A stretch of DNA of 64,000 nt from the NCBI RefSeq assembly GCF_036227605.1, contig NZ_CP109487.1:7606001-7670000 (forward strand). Reading direction: 5' to 3'. Shown here piece after piece: positions 54,297 through 62,136 of the stretch. Numbering within the stretch: the first letter of the stretch is position 1; each line of letters opens with the position of its first letter. The notes beneath the pieces are model-generated. The model made no database searches, was not told where the DNA came from, and saw only the letters and a program-made list of their open reading frames with translations. The position numbers and the translations under genes were made by a program. Source of the DNA: Streptomyces sp. NBC_01439 (GTDB lineage Bacteria; Actinomycetota; Actinomycetes; Streptomycetales; Streptomycetaceae).

Positions 54297-54787
54297 TCGG
54301 CGCCTCCCACCGGCCGGAACTGCCAGGTGGTCCAGACGGTCCCGGTGGTCCCGGTGGTCCCCGTGGCGCCGGCGGTCCCGGCATCCTCGTTCAATACGCC
54401 CCCGACCACCTCGACCTCCATCCCGACCGCGAGGTCGGCGACCCCCACCCCCGGCGCGGCCTGCCCCAGGACCACCATCGCCTCGGCCTCCAGTTCCACC
54501 GCGACCAGCGTGTACGGCTCCCAGGGCGCGGCCGGATCGGACACGTACGGCGCGGGCGGCCGATAGCGCCCGTCGGTGTAGGACCAGACCCGGCCCCGTG
54601 GGGACAGCGGCACCTCGGCGAGCTCGCCGCCGCCCGGGCAGCGCGGATTGCGGCAGTAGGCGTCCTCGCGGGGGAAGAACACCGCGGTACAGGCCGAGCA
54701 TCGGGTGCCGAGCAGTCGGAAGCCGCCGCCGTCCGGTGCGTCCTCGGTGAACCACCCGCTCACGACGGGTGTGCGTGTGCGTGCCAC
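54293..54787 (-). CDS. Zn-ribbon/OB-fold acyl-CoA-associated protein
   Basis: The 164-aa protein has an N-terminal zinc ribbon with Cys pairs (RCSAC at about 29-33, YCRNPRC at about 44-50) and an OB-fold (RGRVWSYTD... PYTLVAVELE... VGMEVEVVG), the DUF35 architecture that partners thiolase-like proteins. Residues about 135-152 are a low-complexity Gly/Thr run. A GGGAGGGG site precedes the GTG, and the palindrome at 54811-54825 lies 24 bases upstream. Confidence 0.88.
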   Translation of the reverse strand: MARTRTPVVSGWFTEDAPDGGGFRLLGTRCSACTAVFFPREDAYCRNPRCPGGGELAEVPLSPRGRVWSYTDGRYRPPAPYVSDPAAPWEPYTLVAVELEAEAMVVLGQAAPGVGVADLAVGMEVEVVGGVLNEDAGTAGATGTTGTTGTVWTTWQFRPVGGAE

Positions 54788-54810
54788 GATGCCCCTCCCT
54801 GGTCAAACTT

Positions 54811-54825
54811 CTGACGGATCGTCAG
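54811..54825. promoter_or_regulatory. Palindromic operator CTGACG-N3-CGTCAG
   Basis: A perfect dyad lies between the DUF962 stop and the OB-fold start. Its TGACG-N3-CGTCA core matches the site at 19934-19946. The position, 24 bases before the OB-fold GTG and overlapping the likely promoter or leader, suits repression of the thiolase pair by a TetR-type regulator. Confidence 0.6.
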
Positions 54826-55190
54826 GAGTCTGCCACGGGCGGTCGTCCCTGACACGGGTTCTCGGCGAGCCACTTCTGCGCGATCTCGCCCAGCTCCGCG
54901 TCGCGCCCGGCCAGCATCATCCGGATCATCTGCGCGTCCCCGCGCAGCGACCATCCGGGATGACCGAAGGAGGCCGGGTTGTTCCCCTCGATCAGGAAGT
55001 GCGCGGACCAGGCGGTCCCGTACCCGATCAGGGGGAGGGCGGCGAGGTAGCGCCGGCGGCCGCGCGCCAGCCCGTAGGCGCTCACGGCCAGCCCGGTCAG
55101 GGTGCCCGTGAGATGGATCCAGCGGGTGGCCGCGCGCGAGTGCATCGCGACGTAGTAGGGCCAGAACTCCTCGTACGAGGTGAAGGTCAT
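54822..55190 (-). CDS. DUF962 (Mpo1-like) membrane protein
   Basis: The 122-aa protein matches the DUF962/Mpo1 family: FWPYYVAMHSRAATRWIHLTGTLTG near the N-terminus, WSAHFLIEGNNPASFGHPGWSLRGD in the middle, with conserved His residues and two hydrophobic segments. Yeast Mpo1 is an iron-dependent dioxygenase in alpha-oxidation of 2-hydroxy fatty acids; the bacterial role is unproven. It lies upstream of the OB-fold/thiolase genes on the same strand, which fits a lipid-degradation setting. Confidence 0.85.
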   Translation of the reverse strand: MTFTSYEEFWPYYVAMHSRAATRWIHLTGTLTGLAVSAYGLARGRRRYLAALPLIGYGTAWSAHFLIEGNNPASFGHPGWSLRGDAQMIRMMLAGRDAELGEIAQKWLAENPCQGRPPVADS

Positions 55191-55375
55191 GCGGGCAAGG
55201 TACTCACGGCCGCACGACGGCGACAGCGACGGGGAGGGTCGACATGCATACCGCTACCCGCCTCGGGCCCCGTGCGCGGCACGCCATCACCGCCGGGGCG
55301 GGCCCGAACGGGCCGCCGGCCGGCAGGGGGCCGCAACAGCCGCCGTCCACAGACCCCTTGGCATACCATCGCCGG

Positions 55376-55885
55376 ATGTCGGCACACCTGAAGGACTCGC
55401 ACTGCTCCACCTGCGGAGCCCCGTACTCCAGCCCCGAGTGGCCCCGCACCTGCGCGGCCTGCGGGGCGACCGCCTACCGCAATCCGCTCCCGGTGGCCGT
55501 CACCCTTCTGCCCGTCGAGGATGCGGACGGCACCGGCCTCGTGGTCATCACCCGCACCATCGAACCGGCCCTCGGCGGCGTCGCCCTCCCCGGCGGCTTC
55601 ATCGACTTCGGCGAGGACTGGCGCGACGCGGTCGTCCGTGAACTCTTCGAGGAGACCGGCATCACGGCCCCGGCCTCGGAGGTCGTCCTGGCCGACGCCC
55701 TGAGCTCCCCGGCGGGCCACCTCCTCCTCTTCGGGCTCCTCCCGGCCCGCCCGGCCGCGGAACTGCCCGCCTCGAAGCCGACGGACGAGACCACGGGCTG
55801 GCACGTCCTGCGCACCCCCTCGGCGCTGGCCTTCCCCTTGCACACCCAGGCGGCGGCGTCCTGGTTCGCCGGCAAGTACGCCTGA
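55376..55885 (+). CDS. NUDIX hydrolase with N-terminal zinc ribbon
   Basis: The 169-aa protein has a small zinc ribbon (HCSTCGAPY and RTCAACGATAYRNP, about 9-36) followed by a NUDIX domain. Its box runs GGFIDFGEDWRDAVVRELFEETGI (about 71-94) and matches Gx5Ex7REUxEExGU. NUDIX enzymes hydrolyse nucleoside diphosphate derivatives; the NADH-pyrophosphatase-like zinc ribbon hints at dinucleotide or capped substrates, but this is not certain. ATG 55376 lies 12 bases after TACCAT, so the mRNA may be nearly leaderless. Confidence 0.87.
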   Translation: MSAHLKDSHCSTCGAPYSSPEWPRTCAACGATAYRNPLPVAVTLLPVEDADGTGLVVITRTIEPALGGVALPGGFIDFGEDWRDAVVRELFEETGITAPASEVVLADALSSPAGHLLLFGLLPARPAAELPASKPTDETTGWHVLRTPSALAFPLHTQAAASWFAGKYA

Positions 55886-55887
55886 AC

Positions 55888-55931
55888 CGACCCCGTGGGC
55901 CCGACCCCGTGGGCCCGACCCCGTGGGTCGG
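55888..55931. repeat. Triplicated 14-bp unit ending in a hairpin
   Basis: The unit CGACCCCGTGGGCC occurs at 55888-55901, 55902-55915 and 55916-55929 (last copy with one change). The end forms CCGACCC/GGGTCGG (55915-55931), a plausible terminator between the convergent NUDIX and SRPBCC genes. Confidence 0.75.
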
Positions 55932-55962
55932 GAACACGGCGTCGGGCCCTGCGCAAGCGACG

Positions 55963-56400
55963 TCAGTGCCAGTTGCTGATCTGTACGTCGCGCGGGTGCG
56001 GCGCGCCGGAGCCCGTCTCCACCAGGGACTTCAGGCTCATCAGGAAGATCGCCCACTTGGTGCTGCAGTGGTTCATGAACTCGACCGGTTCGCGCCAGCC
56101 CGCGTGCGCGAACCTGACGATCGTCCACTCGCCGTCCCGGGTCAGTTCGAAGCTCACCGTCGTCCCGACCCACTCGGCCGGACCGTCGGCGACCTCCCAC
56201 AGCACCCGTGTGTTCGGCCGCAGTTCGAGCACCTTCATGTCGAAGCCGCCGAGGTCGCCGAACCGGAACTCCAGGACGCCGTCGCCGTTCCCGCTCGTGT
56301 CGGTCGTCCACCAGGCGGCCAGTCCCTCGACCGTGGTGAGCGCTTCGTACACCTTCTCCGGGGTCGCGGTGATGCCTACCCGGTGCAGGATGTCCACCAT
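55963..56400 (-). CDS. SRPBCC (START/Bet v1-like) domain protein
   Basis: The 145-aa protein is an AHSA1-type SRPBCC domain: VGITATPEKVYEALTTVEGLAAWWTTDTSG at the N-terminus and WREPVEFMNHCSTKWAIFLMSLKSLVE near the end. These bind hydrophobic ligands; the ligand here is unknown. It is the third gene of an SRPBCC-ArsR-SRPBCC unit, 36 bases after the regulator. Confidence 0.88.
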   Translation of the reverse strand: MVDILHRVGITATPEKVYEALTTVEGLAAWWTTDTSGNGDGVLEFRFGDLGGFDMKVLELRPNTRVLWEVADGPAEWVGTTVSFELTRDGEWTIVRFAHAGWREPVEFMNHCSTKWAIFLMSLKSLVETGSGAPHPRDVQISNWH

Positions 56401-56436
56401 CTCGCTCTCCTCACTCCTGAATGTCGCGTCTCCGCG

Positions 56437-56781
56437 TCACTGCTTCTCGTTCTTGGCCCGTTGGATCGCTTCGGCGAGGCTCTTGACGCGCCGCAGCCGG
56501 GCGTCCCACATCTCGCCGACCGAGTTCAGCTGCGCCACGGCCCGGGCCAACTGGGCCTCGTCCACCCGGTAGCGCTTCTCCCGTCCCGCCGGCGTCGACC
56601 GGACCAGCCCGACCCGGTCGAGCACGGTCAGGTGTTTGGTCACGGCCTGTCTGGTCACCGGCAGGTGCACGCTGAGGGTGGTCGCGGTCCCCTGGCCGTC
56701 GGCCAGCAGGAGGTCGATCATCCGGCGCCGGGTCGGGTCGCCTATCGCGGACCAGAGGTCGTCGTCGACGGCGGTGCTCAT
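56437..56781 (-). CDS. ArsR-family helix-turn-helix regulator
   Basis: The 114-aa protein is a winged-helix regulator of the ArsR/SmtB class: LWSAIGDPTRRRMIDLLLADGQGTATTLSVHLPVTRQAVTKHLTVLDRVGLV (about 9-60). It lacks the cysteine metal sites of true metal sensors. ArsR regulators paired with SRPBCC genes are a common bacterial arrangement. Its ATG overlaps the stop of the first SRPBCC gene (ATGA). It probably binds the duplicated GCAACC-N3-GGTTGC sites upstream of the operon. Confidence 0.92.
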   Translation of the reverse strand: MSTAVDDDLWSAIGDPTRRRMIDLLLADGQGTATTLSVHLPVTRQAVTKHLTVLDRVGLVRSTPAGREKRYRVDEAQLARAVAQLNSVGEMWDARLRRVKSLAEAIQRAKNEKQ

Positions 56782-57263
56782 CGCGCGGCCGCCAGTCGAT
56801 CGGCCGTCGCCACCAGGCGCGGCAGGTAGAAGTCCCAGCCCTGCCGGTGGTCGTCGTAGTGGGCTTCGAGCACGGCGGCCTCCCAGCCCCGCTCGCGGTA
56901 GCCGCTCTCGCGGAAGCGGACCGTGGTTCCCGTACCCGCGGGTAGGAGCTCGAAGGTCACCAGTAGCGAGTTGCCAGGACCCGCCGCTTCCGTCTGCGTC
57001 TCGTCGTAGGTCCACCGGAACGAGAACATCCGCGGCGGGTCGGCCTCGACGACCGTGAACGGCGCGGACTGCTGCCGACCGGTGTCCTGATCCGTCCACG
57101 TGAGACGGGCGGTCGCGCCCGCGGCCGGCTCGAACGCGGTGGTCTCGGCGCTCCACCACTCCCGGATGTGCTCGGGGCTGCTCAGCACCTCGAACACCAC
57201 CTCGGGCGAGGCGTCGATGTGCAGCTCGCGCTCGATGCTCCCGTACTCCATGGCCGTCTCCAT
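56778..57263 (-). CDS. SRPBCC domain protein, first gene of the operon
   Basis: The 161-aa AHSA1-like protein contains IERELHIDASPEVVFEVLSSPEHIREWWS (about 10-38) and a C-terminal helix GWDFYLPRLVATADRLA. It starts at METAMEYG (57263); ATG 57251 is an alternative. Its promoter region holds two copies of the same 15-bp palindrome, one 5 bases upstream of the start codon, so repression by the operon's ArsR protein is likely. Confidence 0.88.
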   Translation of the reverse strand: METAMEYGSIERELHIDASPEVVFEVLSSPEHIREWWSAETTAFEPAAGATARLTWTDQDTGRQQSAPFTVVEADPPRMFSFRWTYDETQTEAAGPGNSLLVTFELLPAGTGTTVRFRESGYRERGWEAAVLEAHYDDHRQGWDFYLPRLVATADRLAAAR

Positions 57264-57268
57264 CTTTC

Positions 57269-57283
57269 GCAACCTTCGGTTGC
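57269..57283. promoter_or_regulatory. Operator copy 1, GCAACC-N3-GGTTGC
   Basis: The perfect dyad GCAACCTTCGGTTGC lies 5 bases upstream of the SRPBCC start codon, overlapping the ribosome binding region. TATATG just upstream (minus strand) could be the -10 box. It shares its arms with copy 2, exactly 45 bases away. Confidence 0.7.
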
Positions 57284-57301
57284 ATATAAAGCTAGCCCCC
57301 C

Positions 57302-57340
57302 TCCGGTCGATACGCAACCGATGGTTGCGTATCGACCGGA
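57302..57340. promoter_or_regulatory. Operator copy 2 within an 18-bp perfect inverted repeat
   Basis: The 15-bp site GCAACCGATGGTTGC (57314-57328) is the centre of a longer perfect dyad, arms 57302-57319 and 57323-57340 with a 3-base centre. Start-to-start distance to copy 1 is 45 bases, about four helical turns, which favours cooperative binding. Confidence 0.75.
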
Positions 57341-57448
57341 GGAGCCCCGGAGGAGCCCCGGAGGAGGCATGGAGGAGGCATGGAGGAGGCATGGAGGAGG
57401 CATGGAGGAGGCATGGAGGAGGCATGGAGGAGGCATGGAGGAGGCATG
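57339..57448. repeat. Ten tandem copies of an 11-bp unit
   Basis: Two units GAGGAGCCCCG (57339-57360) are followed by eight exact units GAGGAGGCATG (57361-57448), and then degenerate G-rich copies to about 57490. The array lies between the glycosidase stop and the ArsR-operon operator. The exactness of the copies suggests recent expansion and probable copy-number variation between strains. Confidence 0.95.
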
Positions 57449-57527
57449 GAGGGGGCCCGGGGGAGGCCCGGGGAGGCCCGGAGGAGGCGGCGACACCACG
57501 GGCCTGCGCGGCCACCGGCCCGTGCGC

Positions 57528-59876
57528 CTACAGGCCCCGCACGGTGACCCCCTCCACCCGGTTCCCCGACTCGTCCTCCACCACCACCGCGTCACCCAGC
57601 CACCGCACCGCGTACCGCTCCACCTCACCCGCCCCGAAACCCGGCCCCGGGTCCCGGATCACCACCCCGCCCCCCGTGCGCCCCCGCGCCGGAGCCCAGA
57701 CCTCCAGCTCCACCCCGTCGCCGGAGGCGGCACGCACCGGCAGCACCGCCCCCGCCCGTGCCAGCACCGGGATCCGGCCCTGCGGCGCGTCCAGCAGGAT
57801 CTGCCCCGGGCCCTCGTACGCCGCCCCCGTCGCCGTGTCGTACCAGCGCCCCCGCGGCAGCCGCACCGCCCGCCGGTCCGCCCCGCACTCCAGCACCGGC
57901 GCCACCAGCAGCGCGTCACCCAGCAGGAACGCGTCCTCGCAGTCCCGCAGCCGCCGGTCCTCCGGCGTCCCCCACCAGACCGGCCGCACGTACGGGGCGC
58001 CCGTCCGCCGCGCCAGATGGGCCAGCGTCACGAAGTACGGCCGCAGCCGCTCCCGCTCCGCCATCACCGCCCGGGCCTGCTCCGTCACCTCCGGCCCGAA
58101 CTCCCACGGCTCCCGCCGTCCCGCCCAGATCGCCGAGTGGGTCCGGAACAGCGGCAGGTAGGACCCCAATTGCAGCCACCGCACGTACAACTCCGGCGAC
58201 GGGGAACCCCCGAACCCCCCGACGTCCGGGCCCGAGTACGGCACCCCGCACAGCCCGAGCCCCAACACCAGCGCCAGCGAGGCCCGCAGCCCCTCCCAGC
58301 TGGACTCCACGTCCCCCGACCACGTGCCCCCGTACCGCTGCATCCCCGCCCACCCCGACCGCGAGAACAGGAACGGCCGCTCGGCGGGCCGCAGCCGAAC
58401 CAGCCCCTCCCACCCCGCCCGCGCCATCCCCAGCGCGTACACGTTGTGCCCCTCGCGGTGGTCGCCGCCCGCCCCGTCCAGCGCGTGCCGCGCCGACCTC
58501 GGCAGCGTCGTGTCCCCGAACGGCGCAAAGGACACCGGCTCGTTCATGTCGTGCCAGAAACCGGCGAAGCCCTGCGCGAGCCGCTCCTCGTACAGCCCGC
58601 CCCACCACTCCCGCACCGCCGGATCCGTGAAGTCCGGGTACGCGCACTCGCCCGGCCACACCTCACCGCGCACCTCCCCGCCCCGCGCGTCCCGCACGAA
58701 GGCCCCGCCCGCCCCCACCGTCAGCCCCGACGCGTGCACCCCGTCACCCGCCTTGACCGCCGGGTCCACGATCGACACGAGCCGCACCCCGGACTCCCCC
58801 AACTCGCGTGCCAGTCCGGGCAGATCGGGGAACCGCCCCTGGTCCACCGTGAACACCCGGTGCCCGTCGTAGTGGTCGATGTCCAGGTGTACGGCCGACA
58901 GCGCGAGCCCGCGCGACGCGTACCCCGCCACCACCCGCCGCACCTCTTCCGCGCTCCCGAACCCCCACCGCGCGTGCTGGTACCCCAGCGCCCACTCCGG
59001 CGGCACCGCGGCCGCGCCCGTCAGCCCCGACCACCCCTGCAACACCCGCGCCGGCGTCCCCACCAGCACCCAGCACCGCAGCGGCCCGCCCTCCATCCGC
59101 AGCTCGCTCGCCCCCGGCCGGTCCGCCCCCGAACCGGCGCCCTCCTCACCCTCGCGCAGCACCACCCGCCCGTCCCACGAGTTGTCGTGGAACACCAGGT
59201 GCGTCCCCGCGTCCGCGACCACCAGCTGCACCGGCATCGTCAGGTACAGCGGATCGGCCCCCGGCCCGAAGCCCCCCTTCGGATCCGTGTTCCACAGCCG
59301 GTACGCCCCGTCCCGCAGCCGCGGCCCGGCGGCCCGCCCACCCAGCCCGAAGAACCGCGCGTCCGCCGGCACCTCGCTCCGCTGCGACCACCGCGCCGCA
59401 CCCATCCGCGGATCCACCGGCTCCCACCACCGCGGCGGCGCCTCCCGCCGCAGCACCGTCCCGCCCGGCGTGCGCACCTCCAGAGCCCCGTGCCGCGACA
59501 CCGCCACCGTCACCCGCTCCGACACCACCCGCCAGCCGCCCCCGGTGTCCGGCTCCAGCACGGCCCGCGGATCCGGCTCGGGGCCGTCGCCCACCACCGC
59601 GTACGAGGGCGTCGGCCCGGCCCCGTCCCAGCTCCAGAACACCGCGCCGCCCACCATCACCCGCACCAGCAGCTCGGAACGCGCGAACCGCAGCACGCCC
59701 CCGCCCGGCCGGGCCTCCGTACCGGTCAGCAGCCCGGGGACGCGCGCCCGCTCCGCGCCCCGGCGCGGAAGCCCCACCGCGTCCGAGCGCCGGTGGCGCC
59801 AGGCCGAGCGCCAGGCGCGCCGACCGCGCTCCGTACCGATGTCTTTCACCGCACGTACCAGATCACGACCGTTCAT
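57528..59876 (-). CDS. Glycoside hydrolase family 31 (alpha-glucosidase type)
   Basis: The 782-aa protein has the GH31 layout: N-terminal beta-sandwich (about 30-300), a TIM barrel with GFWHDMNEPVSFAPFGD (nucleophile Asp near 445) and YSGPDVGGFGG (region of the acid/base Asp), then C-terminal beta domains (PVLARAGAVLPV). No signal peptide is seen, so it acts inside the cell. GH31 enzymes release alpha-linked glucose or xylose; the specificity is not determined. ATG 59876 follows AGGGTGAG; a GTG at 59885 is also possible. It is divergent from the acetoacetyl-CoA synthetase gene. Confidence 0.9.
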   Translation of the reverse strand: MNGRDLVRAVKDIGTERGRRAWRSAWRHRRSDAVGLPRRGAERARVPGLLTGTEARPGGGVLRFARSELLVRVMVGGAVFWSWDGAGPTPSYAVVGDGPEPDPRAVLEPDTGGGWRVVSERVTVAVSRHGALEVRTPGGTVLRREAPPRWWEPVDPRMGAARWSQRSEVPADARFFGLGGRAAGPRLRDGAYRLWNTDPKGGFGPGADPLYLTMPVQLVVADAGTHLVFHDNSWDGRVVLREGEEGAGSGADRPGASELRMEGGPLRCWVLVGTPARVLQGWSGLTGAAAVPPEWALGYQHARWGFGSAEEVRRVVAGYASRGLALSAVHLDIDHYDGHRVFTVDQGRFPDLPGLARELGESGVRLVSIVDPAVKAGDGVHASGLTVGAGGAFVRDARGGEVRGEVWPGECAYPDFTDPAVREWWGGLYEERLAQGFAGFWHDMNEPVSFAPFGDTTLPRSARHALDGAGGDHREGHNVYALGMARAGWEGLVRLRPAERPFLFSRSGWAGMQRYGGTWSGDVESSWEGLRASLALVLGLGLCGVPYSGPDVGGFGGSPSPELYVRWLQLGSYLPLFRTHSAIWAGRREPWEFGPEVTEQARAVMAERERLRPYFVTLAHLARRTGAPYVRPVWWGTPEDRRLRDCEDAFLLGDALLVAPVLECGADRRAVRLPRGRWYDTATGAAYEGPGQILLDAPQGRIPVLARAGAVLPVRAASGDGVELEVWAPARGRTGGGVVIRDPGPGFGAGEVERYAVRWLGDAVVVEDESGNRVEGVTVRGL

Positions 59877-60096
59877 GCCGCTCACCCTGCCACCGGCCCC
59901 CGACCGAGGGGACGGCGTTCAACTGTCGTTCACCCGGCAGCGGACCCCCGTGTCGATCATCCGACCCGCCAGGACGGCCCTGGTGCAGCGGACGATCACA
60001 TGGCATGGTCCCTGTGAGCCGCTGCGCCCACACCCCCGCGCGACGGCACCGTACGCACACGAAGCGCGAGCCGCAGACTTGACCGGGAGCCGACCC

Positions 60097-62073
60097 ATGA
60101 CCTCAGCCACGCAGCCGGAACCCCTCTGGGCGCCGGGCCCCGACCGGATCGCCGCGGCCCGGATCACCGCCTTCCAGGCCTGGGCCGCCGAGCGCCACGG
60201 AGCCCCCGCCGACGGCGGCTACCCCGCCCTGCACAGCTGGTCCGTCGACGAGCTCGACACCTTCTGGCAGGCCGTCGCCGAGTGGTTCGACGTCCGCTTC
60301 ACCACCCCGTACGCATCAGTCCTCGCCGACCGCTCCATGCCCGGCGCGCAGTGGTTCACCGGAGCCACCCTCAACTACGCCGAGCACGCCCTGCGCGCCG
60401 CCGAGGACCCGGCCCGCGCCGACGACCCCGCCCTGCTGTACGTGGACGAGACCCACGAGTCCGTCCCGGTCACCTGGGCCGAGCTCCGCCGCCAGGTCGG
60501 CTCGCTCGCGGCCGAACTGCGCGCCCTCGGCGTACGCCCCGGCGACCGGATCAGCGGCTACCTCCCCAACATCCCCGAGGCCGTCGTCGCCCTCCTCGCC
60601 ACCGCCGCCGTCGGCGGGGTCTGGACCTCCTGCGCCCCCGACTTCGGAGCCCGCAGCGTCCTCGACCGCTTCCAGCAGGTCGAGCCCGTCGTCCTGTTCA
60701 CCGTGGACGGCTACCGCTACGGCGGCAAGGAGCACGACCGCCGCGACACCGTCGCCGAGCTCCGCGCGGACCTCCCGTCCCTGCGCGCCGTCGTCCACAT
60801 CCCGCTCCTCGGCACGCCCGCCCCCGAAGGCGCCCTCGACTGGTCCGCCCTGACCTCGGGCGACACCGAGCCCGCCTTCGAGCCGGTCCCCTTCGACCAC
60901 CCCCTCTGGGTGCTGTACTCCTCCGGTACGACCGGGCTCCCCAAGGCCATCGTCCAGTCCCAGGGCGGCATCCTCCTCGAACACCTCAAGCAGCTCGGCC
61001 TGCACTGCGACCTCGGCCCCGAGGACCGGTTCTTCTGGTACACCTCCACCGGCTGGATGATGTGGAACTTCCTCGTCTCCGGCCTGCTCACCGGCACGAC
61101 CGTCGTCCTCTACGACGGCAGCCCCGGCTACCCCGACACGGGCGCCCAGTGGCGCATCGCCGAGCGCACCCGCGCCACCCTGTACGGCACCTCCGCCGCC
61201 TACGTCATGGCCTGCCGCAAGGCCGAGGTCCACCCGGCCCGCGACTTCAACCTCTCCGCCGTGAAGTGCGTGGCCACCACCGGCTCCCCGCTCCCGCCCG
61301 ACGGCTTCCGCTGGCTCCACGAGGAGGTCGCCGAAGACCTCTGGATCGCCTCCGTCAGCGGCGGCACCGACGTCTGCAGCTGCTTCGCGGGCGCCGTCCC
61401 CACCCTCCCGGTGCACATCGGCGAACTCCAGGCCGCCTGCCTCGGCACGGACCTCCAGGCCTGGGACCCCTCCGGCAAGCCGGTCACCAGTGAGGTCGGC
61501 GAGCTCGTCGTCACCAACCCCATGCCGTCCATGCCGATCCACTTCTGGAACGACCCCGACGGCAGCCGCTACCGCGACAGCTACTTCGAGATGTTCCCGG
61601 GCGTCTGGCGCCACGGCGACTGGATCACCCTCACCGACCACGGCTCGGTGATCATCCACGGCCGCTCCGACTCCACGCTCAACCGCCAAGGCGTCCGGAT
61701 GGGCTCCGCCGACATCTACGAAGCCGTCGAACGCCTTCCCGAGATCAAGGAATCCCTGGTCATCGGCCTGGAGGAGCCCAACGGCGGCTACTGGATGCCG
61801 CTCTTCGTCCACCTCGTCCCCGGCGCGACCCTCGACGACGACCTGCGCGCCCGGATCAAGGCGACGATCCGCGAGGAACTCTCCCCGCGCCACGTCCCCG
61901 ACGAGATCATCGAAGTCCCCGGCATCCCGCACACCCTCACCGGCAAGCGCATCGAGGTCCCGGTCAAGCGCCTCCTGCAGGGCGCACCCCTGGCCAAGGC
62001 GGTCAACCCGGGCTCCGTCGACAACCTCGACCTCCTCCACTTCTACGAGGAGCTGGCCCGCACCCGCGGCTGA
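60097..62073 (+). CDS. Acetoacetyl-CoA synthetase
   Basis: The 658-aa enzyme of the ANL superfamily activates acetoacetate to its CoA thioester with ATP. It shows the N-terminal ACAS-type domain (HSWSVDELDTFWQAVAEWFDV), the P-loop-like A3 motif LYSSGTTGLPKAIVQSQGG (about 270-288), WYTSTGWMMWNFLVSGLL, and the A8/hinge motif RSDSTLNRQGVRMGSADIYEAVE. The conserved C-terminal Lys is in GKRIEVPVKRLL. These features match acetoacetate-CoA ligase rather than acetyl-CoA synthetase. ATG preceded by GGGAG. Confidence 0.92.
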   Translation: MTSATQPEPLWAPGPDRIAAARITAFQAWAAERHGAPADGGYPALHSWSVDELDTFWQAVAEWFDVRFTTPYASVLADRSMPGAQWFTGATLNYAEHALRAAEDPARADDPALLYVDETHESVPVTWAELRRQVGSLAAELRALGVRPGDRISGYLPNIPEAVVALLATAAVGGVWTSCAPDFGARSVLDRFQQVEPVVLFTVDGYRYGGKEHDRRDTVAELRADLPSLRAVVHIPLLGTPAPEGALDWSALTSGDTEPAFEPVPFDHPLWVLYSSGTTGLPKAIVQSQGGILLEHLKQLGLHCDLGPEDRFFWYTSTGWMMWNFLVSGLLTGTTVVLYDGSPGYPDTGAQWRIAERTRATLYGTSAAYVMACRKAEVHPARDFNLSAVKCVATTGSPLPPDGFRWLHEEVAEDLWIASVSGGTDVCSCFAGAVPTLPVHIGELQAACLGTDLQAWDPSGKPVTSEVGELVVTNPMPSMPIHFWNDPDGSRYRDSYFEMFPGVWRHGDWITLTDHGSVIIHGRSDSTLNRQGVRMGSADIYEAVERLPEIKESLVIGLEEPNGGYWMPLFVHLVPGATLDDDLRARIKATIREELSPRHVPDEIIEVPGIPHTLTGKRIEVPVKRLLQGAPLAKAVNPGSVDNLDLLHFYEELARTRG

Positions 62074-62136
62074 GGCCAATGTCAGTGGCGATGGCTACTC
62101 TGAGTGAGCAAGCGATTGCGATGCTCAGGGGGAGCC

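Noticed and set aside
56778..57515. Extended N-terminus of the first SRPBCC protein through the 11-bp repeat
   Set aside because: The extension would be a Pro/Ser/Cys repeat read through the operator and promoter region. The SRPBCC domain starts normally at 57263.
57168..60017. 949-residue plus-strand frame opposite the GH31 gene
   Set aside because: Pro/His/Arg-rich antisense frame. Its N-terminal Gly/Met repeats come only from the 11-bp VNTR.
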